Origin: IOR16 sp963521065
Lineage (GTDB): Bacteria > Bacillota > Clostridia > Peptostreptococcales > Anaerovoracaceae
Assembly: GCA_963521065.1 (NCBI GenBank)
Contig: CAUQTI010000003.1
Span: forward strand, 124,001 to 188,000
DNA length: 64,000 nt
Direction of reading: 5' to 3'
A model generated the notes under the pieces. The model was not told the DNA's origin. It ran no database searches and saw only the letters and a program-made list of their open reading frames with translations. Position 1 is the stretch's first letter; every line of letters begins with the position of its first letter. This document shows positions 24,312 to 32,667 of this stretch, piece after piece. The position numbers and the translations under genes are program-made.

Positions 24312-25706
24312 TTAATAGGCGGTTAAACTGGCAAGAACGATAAAACCGGTCCCTACTATCATGTAGATACCAACCAGCGGCAGAAAAAATTGAAGCCATT
24401 TTCCATAGGAAATGCCGGATACTGCAAGACAGCTTGTCAAGGTAGTAGAAATGGGGGAAATTAAGTTTACCAATCCATCCCCTAATTGAAATGCAAAAAC
24501 AGCAGACTGTCGGCTAAGCTGCATAGCGTCTGCCATAGGTACCATAATAGGCATTACTACAGCTGCATGCGCAGAACCGGATGTGATGATCGGATCGATG
24601 GCCGCATTTGCATAGAACATACCCAAAAGCTGTGCCCAGGAAGGAAGCTCATTGACAATATCCATTAAATGATAGGCAACGGTATCCAAAATACCGCCTT
24701 CAAATAAAATCGTACGCATAGTAGCCGCAATCCCAATGATGAAAGCCCCTTTCATCATTTTTTTGCATCCAGAAAGATAAATATCACAGGTTTTGCTTGC
24801 ACCAAAACCAGATAACAATCCCGCTGTAATTCCAAGAATAAAAAAGGAAACTGCAATCTGTTCTATCTGCCAATCTAAATTAGAAACTCCAAAGGTAATT
24901 ACAGAAAGGGTAATTGCAAATACACCTAAAATAAGTGCTTGTTTTTCTGAACTCAAATCGGAATCCGCAAAACCCTGTGCTGTTTCCCACAGCGTTTGAT
25001 TTTCCATTCCGCTTATATCTTTTCTTATGGAATTCCTCGCATGCCGTATAATATAGAGGCTGGTAACAATGAGCAAAGCAACAAGCAGAAGCCAACGAAT
25101 CCACGCACCGGAAAACATCGGCACTTCTGCCAAGCTCTGTGCAATACCAACGCTAAATGGATTATAAATTCCTGCTGCAAATCCGGCGTTTGTTCCAAGC
25201 ATAACCATTGCCGCGCCTGTTAGCTCATCAAATCGCAATGCTCGAGCAAGTGCAATTCCTATCGGAACAAATACAATAGAAGCCGTGCTTAACCCCATGC
25301 TAAAGCCAAAAATAGAAAAGAAAAAAATAAAAACAGGAACAATTAAAATTCCTTTATTGTTAAAAATTACAATCATTCTTTGACAAATGGATGCAATGCA
25401 TCCACTTTGCATAATTACTTCAAAGGCACCGCCGATGAGAAAAATAAAAAAAATCAGTTTTGCTATCTTATAATTTGTGAGCGTTTCGAAAAATTTAATC
25501 GGAATGAACCAAGGCGCAACGGAAGAAGCTTCCGTCAAATGGTAACTTCCCGGTACAACCACGTTCTGCCCGGTCACTGTATCCTCTACTCGTATAAACT
25601 CACCCGCCGGTACTATGTAAGTCAATATACTTGCCAGAAAAACAAGTGTAAATAATAATACAAAGACATGTGGTGATTTTACAGATGATATCATTTTCTT
25701 CTTCAT
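24312..25706 (-). CDS. YfcC/DcuC-family membrane transporter
   Basis: 464 residues with about 12 hydrophobic segments. N-terminal TYIVPAGEF with VPGSYH, the GGAFEVIMQSG segment and the TNAGFAAGIYNPFSVGIAQ and NLISPISTT hairpins are typical of YfcC-type (C4-dicarboxylate/arginine-ornithine related) carriers. The substrate cannot be told; many relatives move amino acids or peptides. Single gene. Confidence 0.85.
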   Translation of the reverse strand: MKKKMISSVKSPHVFVLLFTLVFLASILTYIVPAGEFIRVEDTVTGQNVVVPGSYHLTEASSVAPWFIPIKFFETLTNYKIAKLIFFIFLIGGAFEVIMQSGCIASICQRMIVIFNNKGILIVPVFIFFFSIFGFSMGLSTASIVFVPIGIALARALRFDELTGAAMVMLGTNAGFAAGIYNPFSVGIAQSLAEVPMFSGAWIRWLLLVALLIVTSLYIIRHARNSIRKDISGMENQTLWETAQGFADSDLSSEKQALILGVFAITLSVITFGVSNLDWQIEQIAVSFFILGITAGLLSGFGASKTCDIYLSGCKKMMKGAFIIGIAATMRTILFEGGILDTVAYHLMDIVNELPSWAQLLGMFYANAAIDPIITSGSAHAAVVMPIMVPMADAMQLSRQSAVFAFQLGDGLVNLISPISTTLTSCLAVSGISYGKWLQFFLPLVGIYMIVGTGFIVLASLTAY

Positions 25707-25848
25707 ACATTTTTCTCCTAATTTTCTATTAAAAATACATTATCATACATATTTTATCATTTCCATCTAAATTTTTTCTAAGAAATATCGTACAATTGAT
25801 CTGTCCGTATGTTTTGCAATTATAAAATAATAAAGTTATACAATTGAA

Positions 25849-25886
25849 AAAACAGTACAAATCTTTTGACAGACTTGCACTGTTTT
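25849..25886 (-). terminator. Terminator after the 76-residue gene
   Basis: AAAACAGTACAA pairs with TTGCACTGTTTT (one mismatch), followed on the minus strand by TTTTTTC. Confidence 0.7.
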
Positions 25887-25902
25887 AAATAAAAATAAAA
25901 TT

Positions 25903-26133
25903 TTATTCATGAACTTTTGTTTTTGTAAAAACTCTAAACAGCTTGAACATTAATGGAATATAAGTGGCAACAAAAATCGTTGTAGCTGCTGCAGCTGCTG
26001 GTTTTCGTGCCTTATAAGGCAACTTTATACCAAACAGAAGCCCAAGTGAAAAAAGGCAAAGCTTGAGCAGGGAGATATCTTTCCAATCAGACTGCTTAAT
26101 GAAATCATCTCCATAGGAAAACAAATTCTTCAT
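25903..26133 (-). CDS. Small conserved protein of Clostridia, unknown role
   Basis: 76 residues: KQSDWKDISLLKLCLFSLGLLFG, a basic turn (PYKARKPAAAA) and a second hydrophobic stretch (TIFVATYIPLMFKLF). Similar short proteins are common in Clostridia and often carry the doubtful label 'permease of phosphate ABC transporter'. Two membrane segments are likely. ATG 26133 is 8 bp after GAGGAG; the GTG at 26142 is too close to it. Confidence 0.65.
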   Translation of the reverse strand: MKNLFSYGDDFIKQSDWKDISLLKLCLFSLGLLFGIKLPYKARKPAAAAATTIFVATYIPLMFKLFRVFTKTKVHE

Positions 26134-26327
26134 TTTTATCACTCCTCTCTGTTCTTATATTACATCATACGCGCAAGCCGTTGTTCCGGTTTGCTTCACA
26201 CCGATGCAATAAATACATTTTACGACAAAATCCTTTGATTTTGCTACATAAATTCGTATTTATTATAACACAAATGTATTTGCATTATTGACAGAATATT
26301 TAGAAATGAACTGGAAATAACTTGAAT

Positions 26328-26747
26328 TTATCTTCCTTTATGCTTTTGTTTTTTCTTTTTTTGCTTTAAATCAAATTGACGCTGCTTTTCCTCCTCGGTC
26401 TTTTTTTTACGATTCATTTTACGTTCTGATTTTAACTCTTGCTGTTGAAGCTTTAATGCTTGCTGTGCCTTTGTTCCTAGTCCGGTTTCATGTAACTGTT
26501 TGCTGATTTCTCTCTGCAATCGTTTTGGATTGGTAGACTTTTGAGCTTTTTTCTTAGCCCGAATCGGCGGACTGAACTTAAGCTTTGAAAAGTTTTTTAG
26601 AAGATAATCATAAACCTCATAATCCTTTGGTTCTGCACCAAACAAGATTTTACATACTTCCAATTTTTGATTCTCTATTCGTTCGTATACGCCGATCCAA
26701 AATGGTTCTTCAAAAAACACCGTAAGCTTTGCTGATATTAATGCCAT
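26328..26747 (-). CDS. yjdF: YjdF family protein (DUF2992)
   Basis: 139 residues. The N-terminal ISAKLTVFFEEPFWIGVYER...VCKILFGAEPKDYEVYDYL block defines the family; the C-terminal 65 residues are a very basic Lys/Gln/Glu helix. The biochemical role is unknown. In relatives a yjdF RNA motif that senses azaaromatic compounds controls the gene, and such an RNA lies directly upstream here. ATG 26747 with GGGAGGAAG; an open frame continues upstream but crosses the riboswitch. Confidence 0.88.
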   Translation of the reverse strand: MALISAKLTVFFEEPFWIGVYERIENQKLEVCKILFGAEPKDYEVYDYLLKNFSKLKFSPPIRAKKKAQKSTNPKRLQREISKQLHETGLGTKAQQALKLQQQELKSERKMNRKKKTEEEKQRQFDLKQKKKKQKHKGR

Positions 26748-26749
26748 AT

Positions 26750-26878
26750 TGTCTTCCTCCCATAAAAAAAAATTAAACGCAGAGAATGGACAACCCATGG
26801 GAGGGCAGGTTACTGACAGGACTAATTTCCCTGCGTCCGGACTACCAACCGGAGCTGTGTTTTTATCTTTGCGTTTTT
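26750..26878 (-). promoter_or_regulatory. yjdF riboswitch (azaaromatic-sensing RNA)
   Basis: On the minus strand a closing stem is formed by AAACGCA and its partner TGCGTTT. Inside are a GCTCCGG / CCGGAC stem and the TGCCCTCCCATGGG run. A T9 tract follows, then the yjdF ribosome site. Assignment rests on recall of the motif and on the downstream gene. Confidence 0.75.
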
Positions 26879-26918
26879 ATATTATCCATTTTTATTTTAT
26901 TTGTCAATTCAATATTTT

Positions 26919-27551
26919 TTAAATGGAATAATCCAATATTAAATCTTTTTCATTTTCATTTTTAATAATTTTTTCCCAATTATTCAGTACCACTTCTGCA
27001 ATATTAGGATCATACATAATTCCAATGTTTTGTTCAATTTCAGTTCTGCATTCTTCCGTAGACATTTTCTTTCGATATTGTCGATCATTCAACATCGCAT
27101 CAATCGAATCTGTGATTGCAATAATTCTCGAACCAAGTGGGATTAATTCTCCCTTAATACCATCCGGATATCCCATTCCATCCCATCGCTCATGATGATG
27201 TCGTACAATGACAGCAATTTGCTCAAATCTATCCACTTTTTTTAGTATTTCATAACCTATCATAGGATGCTGCTTCATTAACAACCATTCTCCCTTATTC
27301 AATGGACCACATTTTCTTAAAATGTGATCCTCAATCCCAATTTTTCCTATATCATGAAGATGTGCTGCAATATGAATGGTTTCCATTTCCTCCTCAGTGA
27401 GATTTAAAAGACAACATATCTGTTCTGTCATATCACTAACTCGTACTGAATGACTGGCTGTATATTCATCCCTTGCTTCCAATGCAGTTACAATCCCAAA
27501 AATAAGATCATGGTACAGCAATAAGGAATCAACTTTTTTCTTTCTAGACAA
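26919..27551 (-). CDS. HD-GYP-type phosphohydrolase
   Basis: 210 residues made up of the catalytic domain only: AAHLHDIGKIGIEDHILRK (HD), MKQHPMIGYEIL, VRHHHERWDGMGYPDGIKG (HHE...GYP) and TDSIDAMLNDRQYR. These are the metal and c-di-GMP-site motifs of HD-GYP phosphodiesterases. No sensor or receiver domain is attached, which is unusual. The frame starts at TTG 27551 with GGGGG 8 bp upstream. Confidence 0.85.
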   Translation of the reverse strand: MSRKKKVDSLLLYHDLIFGIVTALEARDEYTASHSVRVSDMTEQICCLLNLTEEEMETIHIAAHLHDIGKIGIEDHILRKCGPLNKGEWLLMKQHPMIGYEILKKVDRFEQIAVIVRHHHERWDGMGYPDGIKGELIPLGSRIIAITDSIDAMLNDRQYRKKMSTEECRTEIEQNIGIMYDPNIAEVVLNNWEKIIKNENEKDLILDYSI

Positions 27552-27612
27552 TGCAATTTCCCCCTTCTATGTTGCATCTATGATGTATATTATACTATTA
27601 AATATTGTCATG

Positions 27613-27632
27613 GCGTTAGCTTATGCTAACCA
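27613..27632. promoter_or_regulatory. Short palindrome GTTAGC-TTAT-GCTAAC
   Basis: Perfect 6-bp arms at 27615-27620 and 27625-27630, midway between the HD-GYP gene and the T-box promoter. Possible operator; no further evidence. Confidence 0.3.
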
Positions 27633-27710
27633 ACAATTTATCATAGCACTTATCGCTTTGAAGGTCAATTAAAACAAAATTCGACAATATGTTCTAATTA
27701 TAAAAAAAAG

Positions 27711-27739
27711 TTGACAAATCCATTTTACGGTTGTATCAT
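27711..27739 (+). promoter_or_regulatory. Promoter of the T-box/paaK transcript
   Basis: Consensus TTGACA, 17-bp spacer, TATCAT. Confidence 0.75.
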
Positions 27740-27749
27740 ATGTTCAATA

Positions 27750-28026
27750 TATAAAAAGCGATGACAGGGTAAAGTAAGTGATTCACCAATGTATACAGAG
27801 AATCCGGAAATGATGAGAACCGGATACATGTGTTCACCCAAGTTCCCCCTTGAGCTGGTACATTGAACGCTGCATTTTGCAATAGTAGGTGTACACGGTT
27901 TCCCCCGTTACAGGGATACGGATGAAATGTCCTGAGTGGCTGAAGGCTTATCCTTATTTTAAGCCCAGCAAGAAGAGTGGTACCACGGGCTTCCCGTCTC
28001 TTAGGAGACGAGAAGCCCTTTTTGTT
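27750..28026 (+). promoter_or_regulatory. T-box riboswitch, specifier probably UUC (Phe)
   Basis: The antiterminator signature AGAGTGGTACCACGGG (27974-27989) is followed by a GGGCTTC...GAAGCCC terminator with T5 (27988-28024). Stem I carries AGTAAGTGA and an AATCCGG / CCGGAT arm. In the specifier position the reading GTG-TTC-ACC is seen, so TTC followed by A suggests tRNA-Phe. The controlled genes are paaK and an ACT protein, which suits an aromatic amino-acid signal. Confidence 0.9.
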
Positions 28027-28040
28027 TAGTTAATGTAAAA

Positions 28041-28178
28041 TCAGCAACAGCAATTATCATCATTATTCATGTTACTGCCACCGCACATGCCCGGCATACA
28101 AATTATTACAAGTAACAACAGAAAAAAGAACAGAAGACTATCGTCAATTCCTGAACCGCATTCATTGTAACATCTCAT
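28041..28178 (-). CDS. 45-residue Cys-rich membrane mini-protein
   Basis: ATG 28178 with AAGGAGG 8 bp upstream. The peptide starts MRCYNECGSGIDDSLLFFFL, continues through a Leu/Val/Ile core, then CMPGMCGGSN and ends NDDNCCC. Seven cysteines and one hydrophobic span recall small sporulation or coat peptides of the YjcZ style, but no family is certain. It lies on the opposite strand between the T-box terminator and paaK. Confidence 0.6.
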   Translation of the reverse strand: MRCYNECGSGIDDSLLFFFLLLLVIICMPGMCGGSNMNNDDNCCC

Positions 28179-28270
28179 GAAATAATACCTCCTTAAAGTT
28201 TATGGTATAGAATATGAATGCATATTGGATTTTGTGACACAAAAATTGCGTCAGTAAAGGAGATAAAATT

Positions 28271-29569
28271 ATGTATTGGAACGAACCAATTGAAACTATG
28301 AGCAGAGATCATATGCACACCCTTCAAAGCGAAAGATTGAAAGATACCGTCTCTCGTGTATACCAGCATGTAGCATTTTACAGGAAAAAGATGCAGGAAC
28401 TGGGAATTGAACCGGGAGATATTAAAAGCATTGATGACATCGTAAAGCTTCCCTTTACTACAAAAAAAGATTTACGCGACAACTACCCTTTTGAGCTCTG
28501 TGCCGTTCCCAAAAGTGAGTTTGTCCGTATTCACGCTTCCTCCGGTACCACAGGAAAACCAACCTCTGTTCCTCACACAAGAAAGGATCTCGACACGTTC
28601 GCTGAATGTGTGGCAAGAGCCATCTGCTGTACAGGAGGAACGCGCGAAGATGTCGTTCAGGTCGCTTATGGCTATGGGCTCTTTACCGGCGGGCTGGGAC
28701 TACATGACGGTGCAACTCGGCTCGGAGCTGCGGTCGTTCCGATTTCCGGTGGTAATACGAGAAATCAACTTACGTTGATGCAGGATTTTGAAACTACCAT
28801 TCTTGCCTGTACACCATCTTACGCCCTCTTTCTTGGAGAAGCACTCAGCGAGGCCGGTATTGATCCGAAATCACTCTCCCTTCGTATCGGCATTTTTGGT
28901 GCAGAACCGTGGAGCAAGGAAATGCGTGAAAAAATTGAAGAAGGCTTAAACCTCACGGCTTATGACATTTATGGACTTTCTGAAATCATGGGCCCTGGCG
29001 TATCGATCAGCTGTGAAAAACAAAATGGACTCCATGTCGCAGAAGATCATTTCTATCCGGAAATTTTGAACCCAGATACACTGGAACCGGTTAAAGATGG
29101 TACGACAGGTGAACTTGTATTCACACACCTTACGAAAGAAGCGATGCCCCTTTTAAGATATCGCACAAGAGATTTAAGCAGCCTCAGCCATACACCATGT
29201 GAATGCGGCAGGACGACTGTAAGAATGTCCAGAGTTTGCGGCCGCTCGGATGATATGCTCATCATTCGAGGTGTTAACGTATTTCCATCCCAAATCGAAA
29301 GCGTTCTTCTTGAAGTGGCAGAAGCCAAACCACACTATCTGATTGTTGTGGACCGCCAAGGTACAATGGATACGATTGAATTACAGGTAGAAATTGACGA
29401 TAAATATTTTACAGATGAAATTGCCGAATTGGAAAAAATCCGAAAAAAAATCAAACAAAAAATTGACAGTGTACTGCGTATTAGTGTTATAGTAAAACTA
29501 GTAGAACATAAGACGATCCAACGCAGCGAAGGCAAAGCGAAACGGGTCATTGACAGACGGCACATATAA
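28271..29569 (+). CDS. paaK: Phenylacetate-CoA ligase
   Basis: 432 residues, full length. AMP-binding motifs: RIHASSGTTGKPT (P-loop), AYDIYGLSEIMGPG and LLRYRTRDL, with the PaaK C-terminal domain (RSDDMLIIRGVNVFPSQIE and lysine KAKR at the end). It makes phenylacetyl-CoA or similar aryl-acetyl-CoA from acid, ATP and CoA. Under a T-box and followed by an ACT-domain gene, the common clostridial pair in aromatic amino-acid breakdown. Confidence 0.93.
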   Translation: MYWNEPIETMSRDHMHTLQSERLKDTVSRVYQHVAFYRKKMQELGIEPGDIKSIDDIVKLPFTTKKDLRDNYPFELCAVPKSEFVRIHASSGTTGKPTSVPHTRKDLDTFAECVARAICCTGGTREDVVQVAYGYGLFTGGLGLHDGATRLGAAVVPISGGNTRNQLTLMQDFETTILACTPSYALFLGEALSEAGIDPKSLSLRIGIFGAEPWSKEMREKIEEGLNLTAYDIYGLSEIMGPGVSISCEKQNGLHVAEDHFYPEILNPDTLEPVKDGTTGELVFTHLTKEAMPLLRYRTRDLSSLSHTPCECGRTTVRMSRVCGRSDDMLIIRGVNVFPSQIESVLLEVAEAKPHYLIVVDRQGTMDTIELQVEIDDKYFTDEIAELEKIRKKIKQKIDSVLRISVIVKLVEHKTIQRSEGKAKRVIDRRHI

Positions 29570-29590
29570 AACTTAAAAAGGAAGGTGGAT

Positions 29591-29989
29591 ATGATGATTA
29601 TTAAACAACTATCTGTTTTTATCCAAAACGAAACAGGAAGGCTCATGGAGGTCACCGAAACACTGCATCAAGCAAATATAAACATTTCTGCACTTAACAT
29701 TGCAGAAACTGCTGAATACGGTGTACTCCGTATGATTGTGGACGACGTCGACAAGGCGGTCAGTGTTTTAAAAGATTTGAGCTATTCCTTAAAAGTAACT
29801 GATGTTCTTTGTATCGAGATGCCTGATGTTCCCGGCTCATTGAACCGTGTTTTAAAAGCACTTCGATCCGTTGACCTGAACGTTTCTTATATGTACGGGT
29901 ACTCCAGCAACTCAAAAGCCCCTCTTATCCTTAAAGTTGTGGATAACGAGCGTGCGGAAGCCGCGCTGAAAGAAGCCGGACTTGAGTAA
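29591..29989 (+). CDS. Tandem ACT-domain protein
   Basis: 132 residues with two ACT units (QLSVFIQNETGRLMEVTETL... and EMPDVPGSLNRVLKALRSVDLNVSYMY). ACT domains bind amino acids. With paaK 20 bp upstream it probably senses an aromatic amino acid or tunes the ligase. ATG 29591 with GGAAGGTGG; the GTG two codons earlier overlaps that site. Confidence 0.88.
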   Translation: MMIIKQLSVFIQNETGRLMEVTETLHQANINISALNIAETAEYGVLRMIVDDVDKAVSVLKDLSYSLKVTDVLCIEMPDVPGSLNRVLKALRSVDLNVSYMYGYSSNSKAPLILKVVDNERAEAALKEAGLE

Positions 29990-30004
29990 CCTCTAATCCG
30001 TTTC

Positions 30005-30060
30005 ACGCATCAGACGAAAATATGTACCCCATCACATCACTTCTTCTGATGCGTGTTTTT
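30005..30060 (+). terminator. Terminator of the paaK operon
   Basis: ACGCATCAGA pairs with TCTGATGCGT across a 30-nt loop and is followed by GTTTTTTATTT. Confidence 0.75.
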
Positions 30061-30156
30061 TATTTGGCGAGTTATAATAACCCCTTACCCCCATAAAACT
30101 CCTTTTCCCCTATCTTTGAACCCCCTCTTTCATTGAAAAACGTTTCTTGCTCAGTC

Positions 30157-30396
30157 TTATAAACTGAGCTTTGAAATTAATTCCTTGAGCGATTTCAGCT
30201 CTTCTTTTGTCATTGTAATCCCACGGCTCATCGATTTATGACTTTTATCCCAATCTCTAAGGTCGTATTTTTGACTCCCCCCATTCCAGGAAACGATATT
30301 CAACTCCCGCTGCCATCCATTTGCAGAAGTAGAAATTACCCCAAAGTGCTCACAAATTTCAAATGTTACTTCACGATCTTTCTCTTTTGTACTCAT
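30157..30396 (-). CDS. YdbC/PC4-like ssDNA-binding protein
   Basis: 79 residues. FEICEHFGVIS...GWQRELNIVSWNGGSQKYDLRDWDKSHKSMSRGITMTKEELKSLKELI is the PC4/p15 fold pattern (YdbC type), which binds single-stranded DNA or RNA without sequence preference. ATG with AAAGGAAA. Stands alone. Confidence 0.85.
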   Translation of the reverse strand: MSTKEKDREVTFEICEHFGVISTSANGWQRELNIVSWNGGSQKYDLRDWDKSHKSMSRGITMTKEELKSLKELISKLSL

Positions 30397-30544
30397 AACG
30401 ATTTCCTTTCATTTGTAATATTTTACCATAATTATAGTACACTTACATTTTTTGTCAATCTATATTTACATAATTTTACATATTATTTTCTTTTATTTTT
30501 ATTACCAAGGTAAATCAAAATTGATTTTTGTCTTTTTCTTAGAC

Positions 30545-30865
30545 TTTATGCTATAATAAATACAGCATATGAAAGCAAAAGAAAAGATTTTGCTCTATAT
30601 GTATTTATTGTATCGGTGTGTAACAAATCGGAGCAGCGATTTGCACTTATGATAGAATAAATACATCATGTGAAAGCAAAAGAAAAGATTTTGCTCTATA
30701 TGTATTTATTGTATCGGTGTGTAACAAATCGGAGCAGCGATTTGCACTTATGATAGAATAAATACATCATGTGAAAGCAAAAAAAGTTTTGCTCTGTATG
30801 TATTTATTGTAGCGGTATGTAGCAAATAGGCACAGCAATTTACGCGGATGATAGAATAAATACGG
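30545..30865 (+). repeat. Tandem 101-bp double-hairpin repeats (3.2 units)
   Basis: Units begin at AATAAATAC at 30555, 30656, 30757 and 30855 (periods 101, 101, 98). Each unit has one hairpin with outer arms AATAAATACA / TGTATTTATT and inner arms AGCAAAA / TTTTGCT, and a second one CAAATCG / CGATTTG. The first two units are nearly identical; the third has decayed. A TGC-TATAAT lies at the left edge, so the array may be the leader of the ABC-F gene at 30975. Confidence 0.85.
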
Positions 30866-30974
30866 CATATGAAAGTTAAGCATAATAGGCACAAAATATG
30901 AAATATCAGGCTGATTTTACTTGTAGCAGGTATTATCGCAGCTGAATTATAAAAATAAAAGAAGAGGATAAAAC

Positions 30975-32531
30975 ATGAGCGTACTAATTGTAGAAAATGT
31001 CACCCATGGATTTGGAGGAAGGCAAATCTTAGAAGATGCTTCCTTTCGCTTATTGAAAGGAGAGCATGTCGGATTAATCGGTGCCAATGGAGAAGGGAAA
31101 TCAACCTTTTTAAACATTATTACCGGTCAGCTTGCTCCCGATGAAGGGAAAATAGAGTGGTCAAAACGCGTTACCGTCGGCTATTTAGACCAACATTCCA
31201 ACTTGAAAAAGGGAATGACAATACGAGATATCTTAAGAGAAGCATTCCAAAATTCTTTTGATTTGGAGGCAGAAATGCTCTCTCTTTACGAAAAGATGGG
31301 TGATGCCGAAGGTGGAGACATCGAAGCCATGATGGAGGATGCCGGAGAAATCCAACAGATTTTAGAACACAGTGGCTTTTACAGCCTCGATGCAAAAATA
31401 GAAGAGGTTGCGAATGGACTCGGACTTGGCAGCATCGGACTTGACAAAGACGTGAGTGACCTGTCCGGCGGACAGCGTACAAAGGTTCTTTTAACAAAGC
31501 TTCTTCTTCAGGACCCTACTATTTTAATTTTAGATGAGCCTACCAACTATTTAGATTATGAGCATATTGAGTGGCTAAAACGCTACTTACAGCAATACGA
31601 AAATGCATTCATACTCGTTTCTCACGATATGACTTTTTTAAATGAAGTGGTCAATGTGATCTATCATGTCAACGATAGTGTTCTAACTCGTTATACCGGA
31701 AACTATGAAAAATTTATGCAGATGTACGAGGTAAAAAAGCTTCAAGAAGAAAAGGCTTATGAAAAGCAGCAGGCGGAACGCGAACGTATGGAAGACTTCA
31801 TCGCACGCAATAAGGCGCGTGTTGCAACCCGCGGCATGGCAAACAGCCGCCAGAAAATGCTTGATAAAATGGAGGTACTAGAAAAACCAAGAGAAAAACC
31901 AAAGCCTTCTTTTTCCTTTCAAGAATCCCGCACTCCCGGACGTTTCATCGTAGAAGCAAAGGATTTGATATTAGGATACAATGAACCGCTTACAAAACCA
32001 GTTTCCTTCGCCTTAGAGCGCGGCCAAAAAGTCGCGATTGTCGGAACAAACGGACTTGGCAAATCAACCCTTTTAAAAACGATTCTCGGAAAGATAAAAC
32101 CGATTTCCGGCAGTGCAGAGCTTGGTGATTTTCTTGTACCTGCTTATTTTGAACAGGAGGCTGAGCGTGACAACTCCCAGACCGCTTTAGAAAGCGTCTG
32201 GGAGCAGTACCCTTCTTACACCAATGGCGAAGTACGTTCTGCACTCGCAAAATGCGGCTTGACAGCCGAACATATTACAAGCCAGATGAAGGTTTTAAGC
32301 GGCGGCGAGAACGCGAAGGTTCGTCTGTGCAAACTCATGCAAAAAGAAACGAACTGGCTTGTTCTCGACGAACCTACCAATCATTTAGATGTCGATGCGA
32401 AAGAAGAGCTTAAGCGTGCCATTGCCAATTTCAAGGGCACCGTCCTCCTTGTCTGCCACGAACCGGAATTCTATGAAAGCTGGATTACAGACATTTGGAA
32501 CGTAGAAACCTGGACTACAAAAATTGTATAG
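30975..32531 (+). CDS. ABC-F family ATPase (YkpA/YbiT-like)
   Basis: 518 residues with two ATPase domains: GANGEGKST, LSGGQRTK, LILDEPTNYLD; and GTNGLGKST, LSGGENAK, LVLDEPTNHLD. Charged linker (EEKAYEKQQAERERMEDFIARNKAR) between them and no membrane segments. Housekeeping translation-factor-type ABC-F rather than a drug-specific Lsa. AAGAGGA before the ATG. The repeat array at 30545 stands upstream. Confidence 0.88.
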   Translation: MSVLIVENVTHGFGGRQILEDASFRLLKGEHVGLIGANGEGKSTFLNIITGQLAPDEGKIEWSKRVTVGYLDQHSNLKKGMTIRDILREAFQNSFDLEAEMLSLYEKMGDAEGGDIEAMMEDAGEIQQILEHSGFYSLDAKIEEVANGLGLGSIGLDKDVSDLSGGQRTKVLLTKLLLQDPTILILDEPTNYLDYEHIEWLKRYLQQYENAFILVSHDMTFLNEVVNVIYHVNDSVLTRYTGNYEKFMQMYEVKKLQEEKAYEKQQAERERMEDFIARNKARVATRGMANSRQKMLDKMEVLEKPREKPKPSFSFQESRTPGRFIVEAKDLILGYNEPLTKPVSFALERGQKVAIVGTNGLGKSTLLKTILGKIKPISGSAELGDFLVPAYFEQEAERDNSQTALESVWEQYPSYTNGEVRSALAKCGLTAEHITSQMKVLSGGENAKVRLCKLMQKETNWLVLDEPTNHLDVDAKEELKRAIANFKGTVLLVCHEPEFYESWITDIWNVETWTTKIV

Positions 32532-32541
32532 TCTTCTTTAT

Positions 32542-32588
32542 AAAAGCAAAAGCATACCCTTTATACAGCGGTATGCTTTTGCTTTTTT
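32542..32588 (+). terminator. Terminator of the second ABC-F gene
   Basis: AAAAGCAAAAGCATACC pairs fully with its inverse (17 bp) and is followed by T7. Confidence 0.9.
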
Positions 32589-32667
32589 TATAGGAAACAA
32601 TAGTTCTGCTTATTTTTTATTATCGGCTAACTGCATTTTAACTTTAATCCTACCCTGACCACTTTCC

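Noticed and set aside
30545..30865. CRISPR array
   Set aside because: The whole 101-bp unit repeats, with no unique spacers between short repeats and no cas genes near.
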